DNA of 64,000 nt from Marivirga salinae (GTDB taxonomy: Bacteria > Bacteroidota > Bacteroidia > Cytophagales > Cyclobacteriaceae): assembly GCF_030503855.1 (NCBI RefSeq), contig NZ_CP129971.1, positions 2,666,001 to 2,730,000 on the forward strand, in the 5' to 3' direction. Below are positions 19,010-30,100 of this stretch, piece by piece. Below the pieces are notes generated by a model. The model did not search any database. It worked only from the letters and a program-made list of their open reading frames with translations, and was not told where the DNA came from. Every line of letters begins with the position of its first letter. Position 1 is the first letter of the stretch. Both the position numbers and the translations under genes were made by a program.

Positions 19010-22000
19010 ATGAGACACTTTTTACTAATTATTGCAAGTGTATGCTGGTTTTCCTTGGGAAGCCTTTATGCACAAGACAGAACAGTCAGCGGGACTGTTA
19101 CTGACTCTAAAACCGGGGAAGGTCTTCCCGGAGTAAATGTATTGGTAGTGGGAACATCCGAGGGTGCTACTACTGATTTTGATGGGAAATATAAGTTGAG
19201 TATATCGGGAGATGTCAGCTTAAAATTCTCATACATTGGTTACAAATCCCAAACTATTGAAGTTGGGAGTAGAAGTGTAATCGATGTACAATTACAAGAA
19301 GATGTTGAACAGCTATCAGAAGTGGTTGTAGTAGGTTATGGCGAAGTAGAAGCCAGAGATGCTACGGGTGCAGTAGAGCGTGTTACCTCTAAGGAATTCA
19401 ATGGGGGTGTGATTTCATCTCCAGAACAATTGATTCAAGGTAAATCTGCCGGTGTTCAAATTACATCTGCTTCTGGAGAACCTGGCGCAGGAGTAAGTAT
19501 TCGTGTGAGAGGTAGTTCATCTGTAAGAAATGGTAATAATCCATTATTCGTAGTAGATGGTATTCCTTTGGCTGGTAATGATGTAACAGCTGGTGGACCA
19601 GATGGCGGATTAGGAACTTCTGCCCCAAGAAACCCTTTAAACTTCTTAAATCCGAATGATATAGCAAGTATGGATATCCTAAAGGATGCTTCTGCAACTG
19701 CTATTTATGGTGCTAGAGGTGCTAATGGAGTTGTGTTAATCACAACCAAAAGTGGTAAAGGCATGGGTAAAACAATTAGTTATGATGCTAATGTAAGTAT
19801 TTCGGCTCCAGCAAATAGATATAATCTATTGAATAAAGATCAATATTTGCAAGGTGTTGCTGATTTAGGTTCTAATCCGGAAGATGTTAGATTTGATGAT
19901 GCTGATACTGATTGGCAAGATCAAATTATGAGAACAGCTATATCAACCAAGCATGATATAGCTTATGGTGATTCTTATTCAACTGGTAGTTATAGAGCAT
20001 CTGTTGGATATGAAAAGCAAAATGGTATTATTGAAAGTGCATCGTTAGAAAGATTCAATGCTCGTATTAATTGGAATCAAAAATTATTGGATGATAAATT
20101 AACCTTTAATACATCTACTAATTTTTCAAGAGTCAATGATAGTTTTGCTCCAATCACGAATAATGCTGGTTTCCAAGGTGATTTACTAGGTGCTGCTTTA
20201 GTTGCACCGCCAACACTTGCTCCCGATTTTGAAACATTAGGTTATTTAAATCCAAATAAATTATTAGAATATAATCAGGACTTAGCCGAAACAAATCGTG
20301 CGTTAATAAACATTTCTGCTGATTATGACTTAACTGAAAATTTCAATATTAGATTGAACGGAGGTCTCGATTATTCAAATTCAACAAGAAATACAGTTAC
20401 TTCACAAGATTTGGTTATTGATACAAGAGGTATCACTAATAATGGTAGAGGGAGTAGTGTAAATATTGAAAATAGAAGTACATTATTTGAAGCGTTGTTG
20501 AATTACAATAAAAAAGTAGGAGAAGGCAATTTAGATATCCTAGCGGGTTATTCTTACCAAGACTTTCTTTATACAGGAAGATCTGTTAGTGGATTTGGTT
20601 ATGGTACTTCTGATTTGAATGCAATGGTTGACCAAACCATTCAAGCAGGAAATGCTGTGAGAGGTGCTATCACCGGAGATTATCAGCAATTTGGTTATGC
20701 TGAAGGTGGAGATACCTTCTTTACGAATCAGTTTGGTGACGCTCCTTCTTTGGGTAATCCTGGTAGTGTGCCTGTTGATGCAGTGGTAGAAAATAACTAT
20801 GGAAATTATAATGAGTTACAATCATTCTTTGGTAGAATAAATTATAGTTTGTATGATAAGTTTTTATTCACTGCAACAATCAGAACGGATGGTTCAACTC
20901 GATTCGGAGGGGATAACAAGTATGGAATATTCCCTTCGGGAGCTTTTGCTTGGAGAATTTCTGATGAGGATTGGGCAGCTGAGACTTTCGATAACTTAAA
21001 ATTAAGATTAGGTTATGGTGTAACAGGTAATCAAGAAATTCCTCATAATCTTCATCAGAGAAGAGATTCTTATGGTGGGATTGACATAAATAATGATGGA
21101 ACTGTTCAGCAGCCCGGAACTAGTCCAGTGGCATTTGAAAATCCTGGACTTAGATGGGAACAGACTTCAATGTATAATGGTGGGTTTGATTTTGGTATAA
21201 TTAATAACAGATTAACAGGTAGTATTGATTATTACTACAAAAATACTGAAGACCTATTAATTCAAATATTTTCACCTCAACCAGCAGCTACTCCTTTCTT
21301 TTGGACTAATTTAGATGCAAATGTTGTGAATCAAGGATTCGAATTAATGTTAGATTATGTAGCTATTGATAATGAGAATTTGACATGGAATGTTGGGTTT
21401 AATGTATCAAGAAACGAAAATGAAGTTAAAAACTTAGGTGAATTTTTCTTTGATACTGGGAATATTTTTGGACAAGGACTTTCTGGTGCTTTTGCACAAA
21501 GAATTGCCAACAATCAGCCATTGTTTTCTTATTATATGGTTGAATCTAATGGGTTTGATGCACAAGGTTTTAATGATATCGAAGGTGAAAATCCAGAATT
21601 AGTGGGTAAATTCCCTATTCCTGTATGGAATTATGGATTCAATACTACTGTTGCCTACAAGAATTTTGACTTTGCATTATACTTGAATGGTCAAGGAGGC
21701 CACCACATTTATAACAATACTGCAAATGCATTCTTTACTGCAGGTAGTTTAGGAAGTGGTAGAAATGTTACAGAAGATGTATTGGAAAGTGGTGAGGCAC
21801 AAGGTAATACACCTATCGTTTCAACTTATTTCTTAGAAAAAGCAGATTTTTTAAGAGTTCAGAATCTTTCCGTTGGATATAATTTTGATTTAGATGAAAA
21901 CAGCTTTATTAAATCTATGAGACTTTCTGCAAATGCTCAAAATTTACATGTTTTCACAAATTATAGTGGGATAGACCCTGAAGTATCCAATACAGCAGCT

Positions 22001-22087
22001 AGAAATGGAATTCCTTCTTTTGGAATTGATTACACTCCATTTCCTAGACCACGAACTTTAACAATTGGTCTTAATGTTACATTTTAA
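19010..22087 (+). CDS. SusC/RagA-type TonB-dependent outer-membrane transporter (trehalase locus)
   Basis: A 1025-residue TonB-dependent importer. It has a signal peptide (cleavage after LYAQ, about residue 22), a carboxypeptidase-regulatory-like domain (TVSGTVTDSKTGEGLPGVNV, to about 105), a TonB-box-like EVVVVGYGEV, a plug domain (SPEQLIQGKSAGVQI, GNNPLFVVDGIPL, ILKDASATAIYGARGANGVV) and a beta-barrel ending in LTIGLNVTF. It should work with the SusD lipoprotein encoded 11 nt downstream to import a glycan. The neighbouring trehalase and symporter point to a small sugar such as trehalose or a derivative. It is probably controlled by the divergent LacI protein. Confidence 0.95.
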   Translation: MRHFLLIIASVCWFSLGSLYAQDRTVSGTVTDSKTGEGLPGVNVLVVGTSEGATTDFDGKYKLSISGDVSLKFSYIGYKSQTIEVGSRSVIDVQLQEDVEQLSEVVVVGYGEVEARDATGAVERVTSKEFNGGVISSPEQLIQGKSAGVQITSASGEPGAGVSIRVRGSSSVRNGNNPLFVVDGIPLAGNDVTAGGPDGGLGTSAPRNPLNFLNPNDIASMDILKDASATAIYGARGANGVVLITTKSGKGMGKTISYDANVSISAPANRYNLLNKDQYLQGVADLGSNPEDVRFDDADTDWQDQIMRTAISTKHDIAYGDSYSTGSYRASVGYEKQNGIIESASLERFNARINWNQKLLDDKLTFNTSTNFSRVNDSFAPITNNAGFQGDLLGAALVAPPTLAPDFETLGYLNPNKLLEYNQDLAETNRALINISADYDLTENFNIRLNGGLDYSNSTRNTVTSQDLVIDTRGITNNGRGSSVNIENRSTLFEALLNYNKKVGEGNLDILAGYSYQDFLYTGRSVSGFGYGTSDLNAMVDQTIQAGNAVRGAITGDYQQFGYAEGGDTFFTNQFGDAPSLGNPGSVPVDAVVENNYGNYNELQSFFGRINYSLYDKFLFTATIRTDGSTRFGGDNKYGIFPSGAFAWRISDEDWAAETFDNLKLRLGYGVTGNQEIPHNLHQRRDSYGGIDINNDGTVQQPGTSPVAFENPGLRWEQTSMYNGGFDFGIINNRLTGSIDYYYKNTEDLLIQIFSPQPAATPFFWTNLDANVVNQGFELMLDYVAIDNENLTWNVGFNVSRNENEVKNLGEFFFDTGNIFGQGLSGAFAQRIANNQPLFSYYMVESNGFDAQGFNDIEGENPELVGKFPIPVWNYGFNTTVAYKNFDFALYLNGQGGHHIYNNTANAFFTAGSLGSGRNVTEDVLESGEAQGNTPIVSTYFLEKADFLRVQNLSVGYNFDLDENSFIKSMRLSANAQNLHVFTNYSGIDPEVSNTAARNGIPSFGIDYTPFPRPRTLTIGLNVTF

Positions 22088-22098
22088 AAGATATTAAA

Positions 22099-23682
22099 AT
22101 GAAAAATTTTAAAAATATATTATTAACAACTTTGGCGGTCACTGCATTTAGTTGTACCGACTTAGAAGTAGAAGAAATAGATTCTGAAATAGTAGAACAA
22201 GATTTCAGTAATGTGAATGTCGGCAGTAGGCTTTCTGGAATGTATAATCAATTTGGCGAATATTTACATTCTCAAGAAAATACTTATGCTTTAATGGCAT
22301 TAACAGGTGATGCTCAACTAGTTCCGACAAGAGGAACCGACTGGGGAGATGGAGGAGTTTGGAGACAACTACATCAACATAGTTGGAATTCAAGTCATCC
22401 TCAAATTTTAAATTCATGGAATCAATTAAATGAGTTTACTTTTGCAGCAAATCAAATCTTATTATCAAACCCTAGTGCTAAAGAGGAAGCTGAGGCAAGA
22501 TATTTTCGTGCTCTAGCTAGGTTCTTGATTCTAGATTTTTGGGGTAAGGTACCTGATCGTGATCCTTCAGAACCAGTAGATGCAACACCAATAGTTTATA
22601 AAAGAGATGAAGGTGCTGAACATACTGTTGCTGAATTAATAGGTCTTATAGAAGAAGATTTATCTGATTCTTATATTAATAGTCTTCCATCTACTGGCCC
22701 AGGTGCTGGTGCAGATGTATTAAGAAGAGCTTCAAAAGCTTCTGCTTTACATTTAAGAGCAAAATTCTATTTAAACAAACATATACTTTTGAATGGCGCT
22801 ACGGCAAATTCTAGTCCAGAAGCTGCAGATATGCAACAGGTAATTGAAGATGTTGATGCTATTACAGCTGAAGGTTTTTCTTTACAAGAGGATTTTTTTG
22901 GGATGTTTGAAACACCAGAAGCTAGTTCAGAATCAATTTATTTGATAACTGGGTCAAATGGTGCAAATCCAAGAATAGCGAATACACTTCATTACAACCA
23001 TAGTTTTATACTAAGTGGTGGTGGATGGAATGGTTTTGCTACAACATCTGAATTCTATTCTTTATTTGAAGGACCGGAAGATACGAACGCTCCAGAAAGT
23101 GGTCAAGAAATTAGAAGGGGTTATGTTCCAGATAATGGTTTAGGTAGAGGTATGTTATATGGTCAGCAATATGGAACCGCTCTTGATAAAGATAGTGCTT
23201 ATGCCTTGGAGACTAGAGGTGGAGAACCATTGTTCTTTACAAGGGAGATGCCAGAAGAACTGACTGGACATGGTGAAGCTACTGGTATCAGATTGATAAA
23301 ATATCCTCCTATTCCTGAAGGAGGAGAGCCTGGTGTTGGTCCATCTAATCAAATTTTCTTTAGATATGCTGATGCTTGGTTAATGAAAGCGGAAGCTTTA
23401 CACAGATCAGGTAACACGGGCCAAGCGCTTATAATGATTAATGAATTGCGTGATTTACGTGGCGCAACTCCTTTAGCAGGTCTTACTGATGATGATATCA
23501 TTGATGAAAGAGGTCGTGAATTATACATTGAATTCTGGAGAAGACAGGATTTAATTCGATTTGGAAAATTCTTAGATCCTTGGTTGTATAAACCACAATC
23601 AGATGAAACAAGACTGTTATTTCCAATCCCAATTACAGCAGTAAGTACTAACCCTGATTTAGATCAAAACCCTGGTTATTAA
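22099..23682 (+). CDS. SusD/RagB-family glycan-binding lipoprotein (trehalase locus)
   Basis: A 527-residue surface lipoprotein that forms the lid of the SusC channel. The lipobox is AFSC with C19 as the lipidated residue, followed by an acidic stretch that fits surface export. SusD features include EAEARYFRALARFLILDFWG, the TPR-like helices (ASALHLRAKFYLN), AWLMKAEALHRSG and the C-terminal signature ERGRELYIEFWRRQDLIRFGKF with LFPIPITAVSTNPDLDQNPGY. The gene is 11 nt after SusC, and a hairpin-T tract follows it, separating it from the downstream lipoproteins. Confidence 0.94.
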   Translation: MKNFKNILLTTLAVTAFSCTDLEVEEIDSEIVEQDFSNVNVGSRLSGMYNQFGEYLHSQENTYALMALTGDAQLVPTRGTDWGDGGVWRQLHQHSWNSSHPQILNSWNQLNEFTFAANQILLSNPSAKEEAEARYFRALARFLILDFWGKVPDRDPSEPVDATPIVYKRDEGAEHTVAELIGLIEEDLSDSYINSLPSTGPGAGADVLRRASKASALHLRAKFYLNKHILLNGATANSSPEAADMQQVIEDVDAITAEGFSLQEDFFGMFETPEASSESIYLITGSNGANPRIANTLHYNHSFILSGGGWNGFATTSEFYSLFEGPEDTNAPESGQEIRRGYVPDNGLGRGMLYGQQYGTALDKDSAYALETRGGEPLFFTREMPEELTGHGEATGIRLIKYPPIPEGGEPGVGPSNQIFFRYADAWLMKAEALHRSGNTGQALIMINELRDLRGATPLAGLTDDDIIDERGRELYIEFWRRQDLIRFGKFLDPWLYKPQSDETRLLFPIPITAVSTNPDLDQNPGY

Positions 23683-23700
23683 TTAATTTACTCAGTTAAA

Positions 23701-23738
23701 AAAAGGGTAATGGATTATTTTCCATTATCCTTTTTTTA
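23701..23738 (+). terminator. Terminator or attenuator after SusCD
   Basis: Stem GGGTAATGGA / TCCATTATCC (10 bp, one G-T pair), extended by A-T pairs, with a 6-nt loop and seven T residues. Because the following genes clearly belong to the same locus, partial termination that lowers their expression relative to SusCD is plausible. Confidence 0.8.
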
Positions 23739-23746
23739 TACATTTA

Positions 23747-23760
23747 AGGTTTTAAAACCT
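23747..23760. repeat. Perfect 14-bp palindrome before the first VCBS lipoprotein gene
   Basis: AGGTTTTAAAACCT is a perfect inverted repeat with no spacer, 7 nt before the ATG at 23768 and 8 nt after the T tract of the terminator. It could be an operator or an RNA hairpin near the ribosome-binding region. It may also be chance in AT-rich DNA. Confidence 0.4.
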
Positions 23761-23767
23761 ATATTCG

Positions 23768-26700
23768 ATGTTTAATAGAAGATCACTTTTTTATTACTGG
23801 AGTCTTATTTTTATTATGCTTATGGCTTGTGAAAACAATCCTGAAAGTGAAAAGACATCTGATTTAAAAACAAATACTTTTGAATTACTTGATTCAACTC
23901 AAACAGGAATAACCTTTCTTAATCAAGTAGAAAATAAATATAAATTCAATATTTTTTCCTACCGTAACTTCTACAATGGGGGCGGTGTGGGCATCATTGA
24001 TATTAATAATGATGGGCTACAAGATATTATTTTTACGGGTAACCAAGTCAATAATAAACTTTACCTTAATAAAGGAAATTTCAAATTTGAGGACATTACT
24101 GAAAGCGCTGGATTGAAGGGATACGGAGGCTGGAGTACGGGGGTCAGCATAATTGATCTTAACCAAGATGGTTTTAAAGATATTTACATTAGCAATGCAG
24201 GTTACCAAGAAGGCAGTGAACCTGTAAATGAATTATTTATTAATAATGGTGATAACACTTTTTCAGAAAAAGCCACTGATTATGGCTTAGATGAATCAGG
24301 TTATACTACGCATGCTGCCTTTTTTGATTATGATGGAGATGGTGATTTAGATGTTTATATTCTAAATAATTCATTCATCCCTGTAAACACACTCAATAAT
24401 AGCAATAAAAGAGATTTATATGCCGAAGATTGGGATGTAAAAGATTTTGTAAAAGGCGGTGGCGATAAATTGTTACGAAATGATAATGACAAATTTGTTG
24501 ATGTAAGTAGAGAAGCAGGAATTTACGGTTCTTTAATTGGTTTCGGGCTTGGAGTAACAGTAGGGGATGTAAATGGAGATCATTTACAAGATATTTACGT
24601 TTCCAATGATTTCTTTGAAAGAGATTATCTCTACATCAATCAAGGAGATGGGACATTCTCTGAAGACAGTAAAAAATGGATGGATCATATGAGTCTGGCT
24701 TCCATGGGAGCCGATTTGGCTGACATCAATAATGATGGTTATCCTGAAATTTTCACCACTGAAATGATACCGGAAACGGATCAACTTATCAAACAGAAAT
24801 TACAGTTTGAAAATTATAATACTTACCAACTCAAACTCCGAAGAGATTTTTACCATCAATACATGCACAATGCATTGCAATTGAATACAGGAAATGGAAG
24901 TTTTCAAGAAATAGCATGGTATGCAGGTGTTGCACAATCCGACTGGAGTTGGGGGGCTTTAATGTTCGATGCAAATATGGATGGATACAATGACATATTT
25001 GTTTGTAATGGTGTTTATCAAGATGTAACGGATGCCGATTTTATGGACTTCTTTGCAAATGATGTGGTTCAGCGTATGGTGCTGACTGGCAAAAAAGACA
25101 AAATGGAAGATATCCTTGCCAAGATGCCAAGTAATCCTCAAGCAAATAAAATGTTTATCAATCAAGGTAACTTACAGTTTGCCAGCAAGGAAAAAGAAAT
25201 GGGCTTAGGTCAGGAGACTTTCTCAAATGGTGCAGCTTATGCTGATTTGAATAATGATGGAAGTCTAGACATTATAGTTAATAATCTCAATCACCCTTCA
25301 ACAATTTATAAGAGTAATGCTAAGACAGAGAGCACTCACTTTTTAAAAGTAGCATTAGAATTTGAAAAGCCTAATCGTGATGCCATTGGGGCAAAAGTCC
25401 ATGTATTTGGAGGAGGATCTCAATTCTACCGTCAAATGATGCCAAGTAGAGGTTTCCAATCTTCGGTTGATTATAATCTTCATTTTGGAATAGGTGAAAT
25501 TCAAAAATTAGACTCAATTAAAGTCATCTGGCCTAATAAAATGATAAGTATAATTGAAAAGCCTGCAATTGATACTTTGCTCACCGTTGATTATAAAAAT
25601 ATATCTAAAAAAGAAGGGACAGTTAAGACTCCATTTTTGAAAGAATCAAAAGAGCAGTATTTTAAGCAGGTAAATAATGATTTTAAAAAGCATGAAGAAG
25701 ATAATCATGTTGATTATTATTATGAGGGGCTGATTATGAGGATGCTCTCAAAGGAAGGACCTTCAGTAGAGGTAGTCGATTTGAATAATGACGAATTAGA
25801 AGATGTAATTATAGGCGGTGCAGTAGGTCAAGTAAGTAGTATTTATTATCAGCAACCTAATGGTCAATTCAAATCTAAAGAATTGAATGATCAGGAAAAT
25901 GAAGTGACCGCTATCCATGCTTTTGATGCTAATGATGATGGTTTATTGGATATATATTTTGGTTATGGTGGAAACCATACTTCTGCAAATTCAGCTGTTT
26001 TTAATGATAAGTTGTTTCTACAAACTGCCTCAGGTGATTTTGAAGAACAATCAAATGCAATTCCAGAAATAGGATATAATACTTCAGTTGTTTTAAGTTT
26101 TGATTATGATGAAGATGGTGATTTAGATTTATTTGTGGGGAGTCGATCAGTTCCTCAGGAATATGGTCAAAGCCCGAAAAGCTTTTTGTTTGAAAATGAT
26201 GGAAATGGAAACTTCAAGGATATGACTATCAGAAGAGCAAAAGAGTTGGATGGGCTTGGAATGATCACAGATGCGAAAATAGAAGATATCAACCAAGACG
26301 GTAATCAAAATTTAATTATTTCAGGCGAATGGATGGGCATTGAAATATTTGAAATTGCAGGTAAACAGCTGAAAAGAATAGAGTATAATCCTTTAAAGGA
26401 TTTAAAAGGCTGGTGGAATTCTGTTGAAGTAGCTGATTTGAATAATGATGGTATGCCTGATTTGGTATTAGGTAATAGGGGCGAGAATTTCTATTTCTCA
26501 GCTACTGATGAAAAGCCAGTTAAGATTTGGCTTGAGGATTTTGACTCTAATGGTGATAAGGATAAGATTTTGACTAGAACAATCGATGGAAAAGATATGC
26601 CCATTCAACAGAAAGGAGAAATGATTGGTCAACTCCCTATATTGAAAAAGCAAAATTTGAAATATAAAGATTATGGCACTAAATCCATTGAAGATTTATT

Positions 26701-27112
26701 TGGTGCTGAAAAAATTAAAGATGCATCCAATAAAACAGTTAATACTTTCCAAACAATGGTTATGCTTAATAAAGGAAATGGTGAATTTGAAAAAGCAAAT
26801 CTGCCAATTCAAGCACAATTATCAGCAGTTCATTCAGTAGAAATACTGGATGTTAATCAAGATGATAATTTGGATTTGATATTGGCTGGTAATGAAGAAG
26901 GCTTTAAACCGCAATATGGTAAGTTGGATGCCAATGATGGTTTAGTGTTGTTTGGAGATGGTGAAGGTAATTTCAACTCAATGAATGAACATAAAAGCTT
27001 AGGAATCAGAGGAAATGTTCGCTCTATCAATTCTATTCAAATCCAAAACCAAAACTATTTACTATTTGGTATCAATAATAAAGAAGCTGTTCTACTACAA
27101 ATCAGGAAATAA
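23768..27112 (+). CDS. Giant FG-GAP/VCBS-repeat lipoprotein with ASPIC/UnbV domain (copy 1)
   Basis: A 1114-residue lipoprotein (lipobox MLMAC, C21). It consists of many FG-GAP/VCBS blades with calcium-loop patterns such as DINNDGLQD, DYDGDGDLD, DVNGDHLQD, DLNNDGSLD and DYDEDGDLD, forming one or two beta-propellers of the CRTAC1 type. An ASPIC/UnbV segment lies at about 540-600 (GAKVHVFGGGSQFYRQMMPSRG and FGIGEIQKLDSIKVIWPN, two separate pieces). Proteins of this kind are placed on the cell surface in Bacteroidota and their biochemical roles are unknown. It is followed 3 nt later by a full-length relative, so it is in an operon with it, the haloperoxidase-like gene and trehalase. Confidence 0.9.
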   Translation: MFNRRSLFYYWSLIFIMLMACENNPESEKTSDLKTNTFELLDSTQTGITFLNQVENKYKFNIFSYRNFYNGGGVGIIDINNDGLQDIIFTGNQVNNKLYLNKGNFKFEDITESAGLKGYGGWSTGVSIIDLNQDGFKDIYISNAGYQEGSEPVNELFINNGDNTFSEKATDYGLDESGYTTHAAFFDYDGDGDLDVYILNNSFIPVNTLNNSNKRDLYAEDWDVKDFVKGGGDKLLRNDNDKFVDVSREAGIYGSLIGFGLGVTVGDVNGDHLQDIYVSNDFFERDYLYINQGDGTFSEDSKKWMDHMSLASMGADLADINNDGYPEIFTTEMIPETDQLIKQKLQFENYNTYQLKLRRDFYHQYMHNALQLNTGNGSFQEIAWYAGVAQSDWSWGALMFDANMDGYNDIFVCNGVYQDVTDADFMDFFANDVVQRMVLTGKKDKMEDILAKMPSNPQANKMFINQGNLQFASKEKEMGLGQETFSNGAAYADLNNDGSLDIIVNNLNHPSTIYKSNAKTESTHFLKVALEFEKPNRDAIGAKVHVFGGGSQFYRQMMPSRGFQSSVDYNLHFGIGEIQKLDSIKVIWPNKMISIIEKPAIDTLLTVDYKNISKKEGTVKTPFLKESKEQYFKQVNNDFKKHEEDNHVDYYYEGLIMRMLSKEGPSVEVVDLNNDELEDVIIGGAVGQVSSIYYQQPNGQFKSKELNDQENEVTAIHAFDANDDGLLDIYFGYGGNHTSANSAVFNDKLFLQTASGDFEEQSNAIPEIGYNTSVVLSFDYDEDGDLDLFVGSRSVPQEYGQSPKSFLFENDGNGNFKDMTIRRAKELDGLGMITDAKIEDINQDGNQNLIISGEWMGIEIFEIAGKQLKRIEYNPLKDLKGWWNSVEVADLNNDGMPDLVLGNRGENFYFSATDEKPVKIWLEDFDSNGDKDKILTRTIDGKDMPIQQKGEMIGQLPILKKQNLKYKDYGTKSIEDLFGAEKIKDASNKTVNTFQTMVMLNKGNGEFEKANLPIQAQLSAVHSVEILDVNQDDNLDLILAGNEEGFKPQYGKLDANDGLVLFGDGEGNFNSMNEHKSLGIRGNVRSINSIQIQNQNYLLFGINNKEAVLLQIRK

Positions 27113-27115
27113 TAA

Positions 27116-30100
27116 ATGAAAGTTAGCATAGTGAAGAGAATTAATTTCAAGTATAATACTTCATACTTAATAAGCAGTTTTTCGCTTATTGTTTTAAGTC
27201 TATTTTCAGCATGTCAGGATTCAGAAGAATCATATTTTGAATTATTAAAGGCAGAAAAAACTGGTTTGGATTTCGAGAATACCTTGGAGCAAACCACGGA
27301 ATTCTCCTTTTTTGATTATATGTATTTCTACAATGGAGGAGGAGTAGCTGCAGGAGATTTTAATAATGATGGTTTGGTCGATTTATTTTTCACTTCCAAT
27401 ATGGGAGAAAATAAGCTTTTTCTAAATCAAGGTGACTTCAAGTTTAAAGATGTCAGTAAAGAAGCAGGAATTGTAGGGGAAGGTTATTGGTCAACCGGAG
27501 CTTCGGTGGTAGATATTAATCAAGATGGAATGCTAGATATCTATGTAAATGTAGTAGGTGATCATGAAATCCTGAAAGGATCCAATCAGCTATTTGTTTG
27601 CAAAAAAATAGAAAATGGAATTCCTGTTTTTGAGGATGAAGCCATCGCTTATGACTTAGACTTGGCTGGTTTTGGTACACAAGCAGCTTTTGCTGATTTT
27701 GATAAAGATGGTGACTTGGATATGTTCCAGTTGAATCACAGTATACATCAAAATGGGACTTTCGGAAAAAGAGAATCTTTTGAGGAAGAAACAAGTAATG
27801 TTTCCGGAGATCGATATTTCAGAAATGATAATGGCACATTCATAAATGCAACCGAAGAAAGTGGTATTAATAGTACTGTTATTGGCTATGGTTTGGGTGT
27901 AGTGGTCGGTGATGTTAATAATGACGGCTATCCTGATATTTATGTGGGCAATGATTTTCATGAAAATGATTATCTCTATATCAATCAGCAGGATGGTACT
28001 TTTAAAGAGATGCTGACGGAGCAAATGCAACATACCAGCCGATTTTCAATGGGTGTAGATATGGCAGATATTAATAATGATGGCTTTAACGATATCATTT
28101 CTTTAGATATGCTCCCATACGATCCTCAGATTTTGAAGAGTAGTTTGGGAGAAGAAGCCTTTGATGTTTATCGCTTTAAAAAGGATTTTGGTTATAACGA
28201 CCAATTTGCTCGTAACAACTTGCAATTGAATAATCAAAACGGCACTTTTAGTGAGATTGCGCTATATGCCGATATCTATGCTACAGATTGGTCTTGGGCA
28301 CCGCTTTTTATGGATTTTGATAATAATGGCCAAAAAGATTTATTCGTTTCCAATGGGATTCCGCGCAGAATGAATGATATAGACTATATCAATTATATGA
28401 GCTCAAATGAGAATCAGCGAAAAAAGACTGAAATGGGCATAGTAGATAAGGAGGATTTAGAAATAGTGGAGCGAATGCCGAAAATCAAATTGCCTAACCG
28501 CTTCTTTTCCAATAATAAAGACCTGACTTTTGATGATGTAAGCTCTCAAATCAGCAATAATCAAAATTCTTATTCTAATGGTGCCATTTATGTGGATTTA
28601 GACAATGATGGTGATTTAGATATAGTAGTAAATAATTTAGAAGACAAGCCTTTTATTTATAAAAACACTGCTGTAGAAGATAATAGAAGTGGGAAGTATT
28701 TACAATTAGAATTAGTAGGCAGTGAGAATAACCGAAATGCCATCGGAAGCCGAGTTATTGTAAAACAGAAAAATAATGAAAGTTTGAGCTATGAATATTT
28801 CCCTGTGAAAGGCTTTCAAAGTTCTGCACAAGATAAATTGCATATTGCAATAGGAGATAGTAGTCAGGTTGAAAATATCCAATTGATTTGGCCAGATGGA
28901 AGCACTCAAAATCTGAATAATCTTAAATATAATAAAGTTCACAAGGTCAAATATCAAGATGGTTTAGACTCTTTTGATTTCGCATCACTTCATCCAACTA
29001 ATTTTGATTACAGAGCCATTGAGTTGCAAGATTCTTTAGGTTTAGATGTAGTACATAAAGAGAATCAATTTGTAGAATTTATCAGAGAACCTTTAATGCC
29101 TCATATGGTATCTTCTGAAGGGCCAGCTTTAGCTGTAGCTGATATCAATGGAGACGGTAGAGAGGATTTTTTTATTGGATCTTCCAAGCGTGAAGATAGT
29201 CAGCTCTGGATACAAACTGAGGAGGGGAAATTTAAATTGATGGAACAGCCATTAATCCAAAACGATCATACTTTTGAAGATGTTAATGCTGTTTTTGCCG
29301 ATATAGATAATGATGGAGACCAAGATTTAATTATTGCATCCGGAGGAAATGAATACAGAGGAGATTCTGAATATATTACACAGAGAGTTTATTTGAATGA
29401 TGGTAAAGGTAATTATAATGATAAATATGTATTTGAAAACAGCCATATGACGGCTTCTTCAGTGGCCGTTGCAGATTTCAATGGCGATGGTTTTCAAGAT
29501 GTGTTTTTTGGCGGTCGTGCGGTTCCTTATGGATATGGATTAGCACCAGGATCTAAACTTTACTTCAATAATCAAGACGGAACTTTTAAATTAGCAAATA
29601 ATGTGATGGCTCCATTTTTAGATGAAATGGGAATGATAACTGATGCTTCATCAGCAGACCTAAATGGAGATGGGAAACCCGATATTATCTTAGCTATTGA
29701 ATGGGAGAGTATTAAACTCATGATTAATGAAGGTGATAAATTTGTACTTCATGAAGTTGGAAATGAGAAAGGGTGGTGGAGACACATAAAAGCAGGTGAT
29801 TTCGATGGTGATGGCCATATTGATATTATTGCTGGAAATATTGGCGAAAACTCAAGGTTTAAGCCAACTGAGGAAGAACCCGTCAATTTATATATCAAAG
29901 ATTTTGATGATAATGGTCAAACGGATCCTTTATTGACCTATTATCTTGATGGTAAGGAAATTCCGTTTGCCAATCATTCGGAGATCTTAAAGCAATTGCC
30001 TATGCTCAAGAAAGATTGGAAATATGCGCAGGATTTTTCAAAGGCAGATTTAAGCGATGTTTTTGGACGAGATGCTTTAGAATCTGCTGAAAAGTTATCA

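Noticed and set aside
27656..28033. Minus-strand 125-residue ORF inside the second giant lipoprotein gene
   Set aside because: Asp/Asn-rich calcium-loop codons read backwards give long Ile/His-rich open frames. The same artefact appears elsewhere in both VCBS genes.
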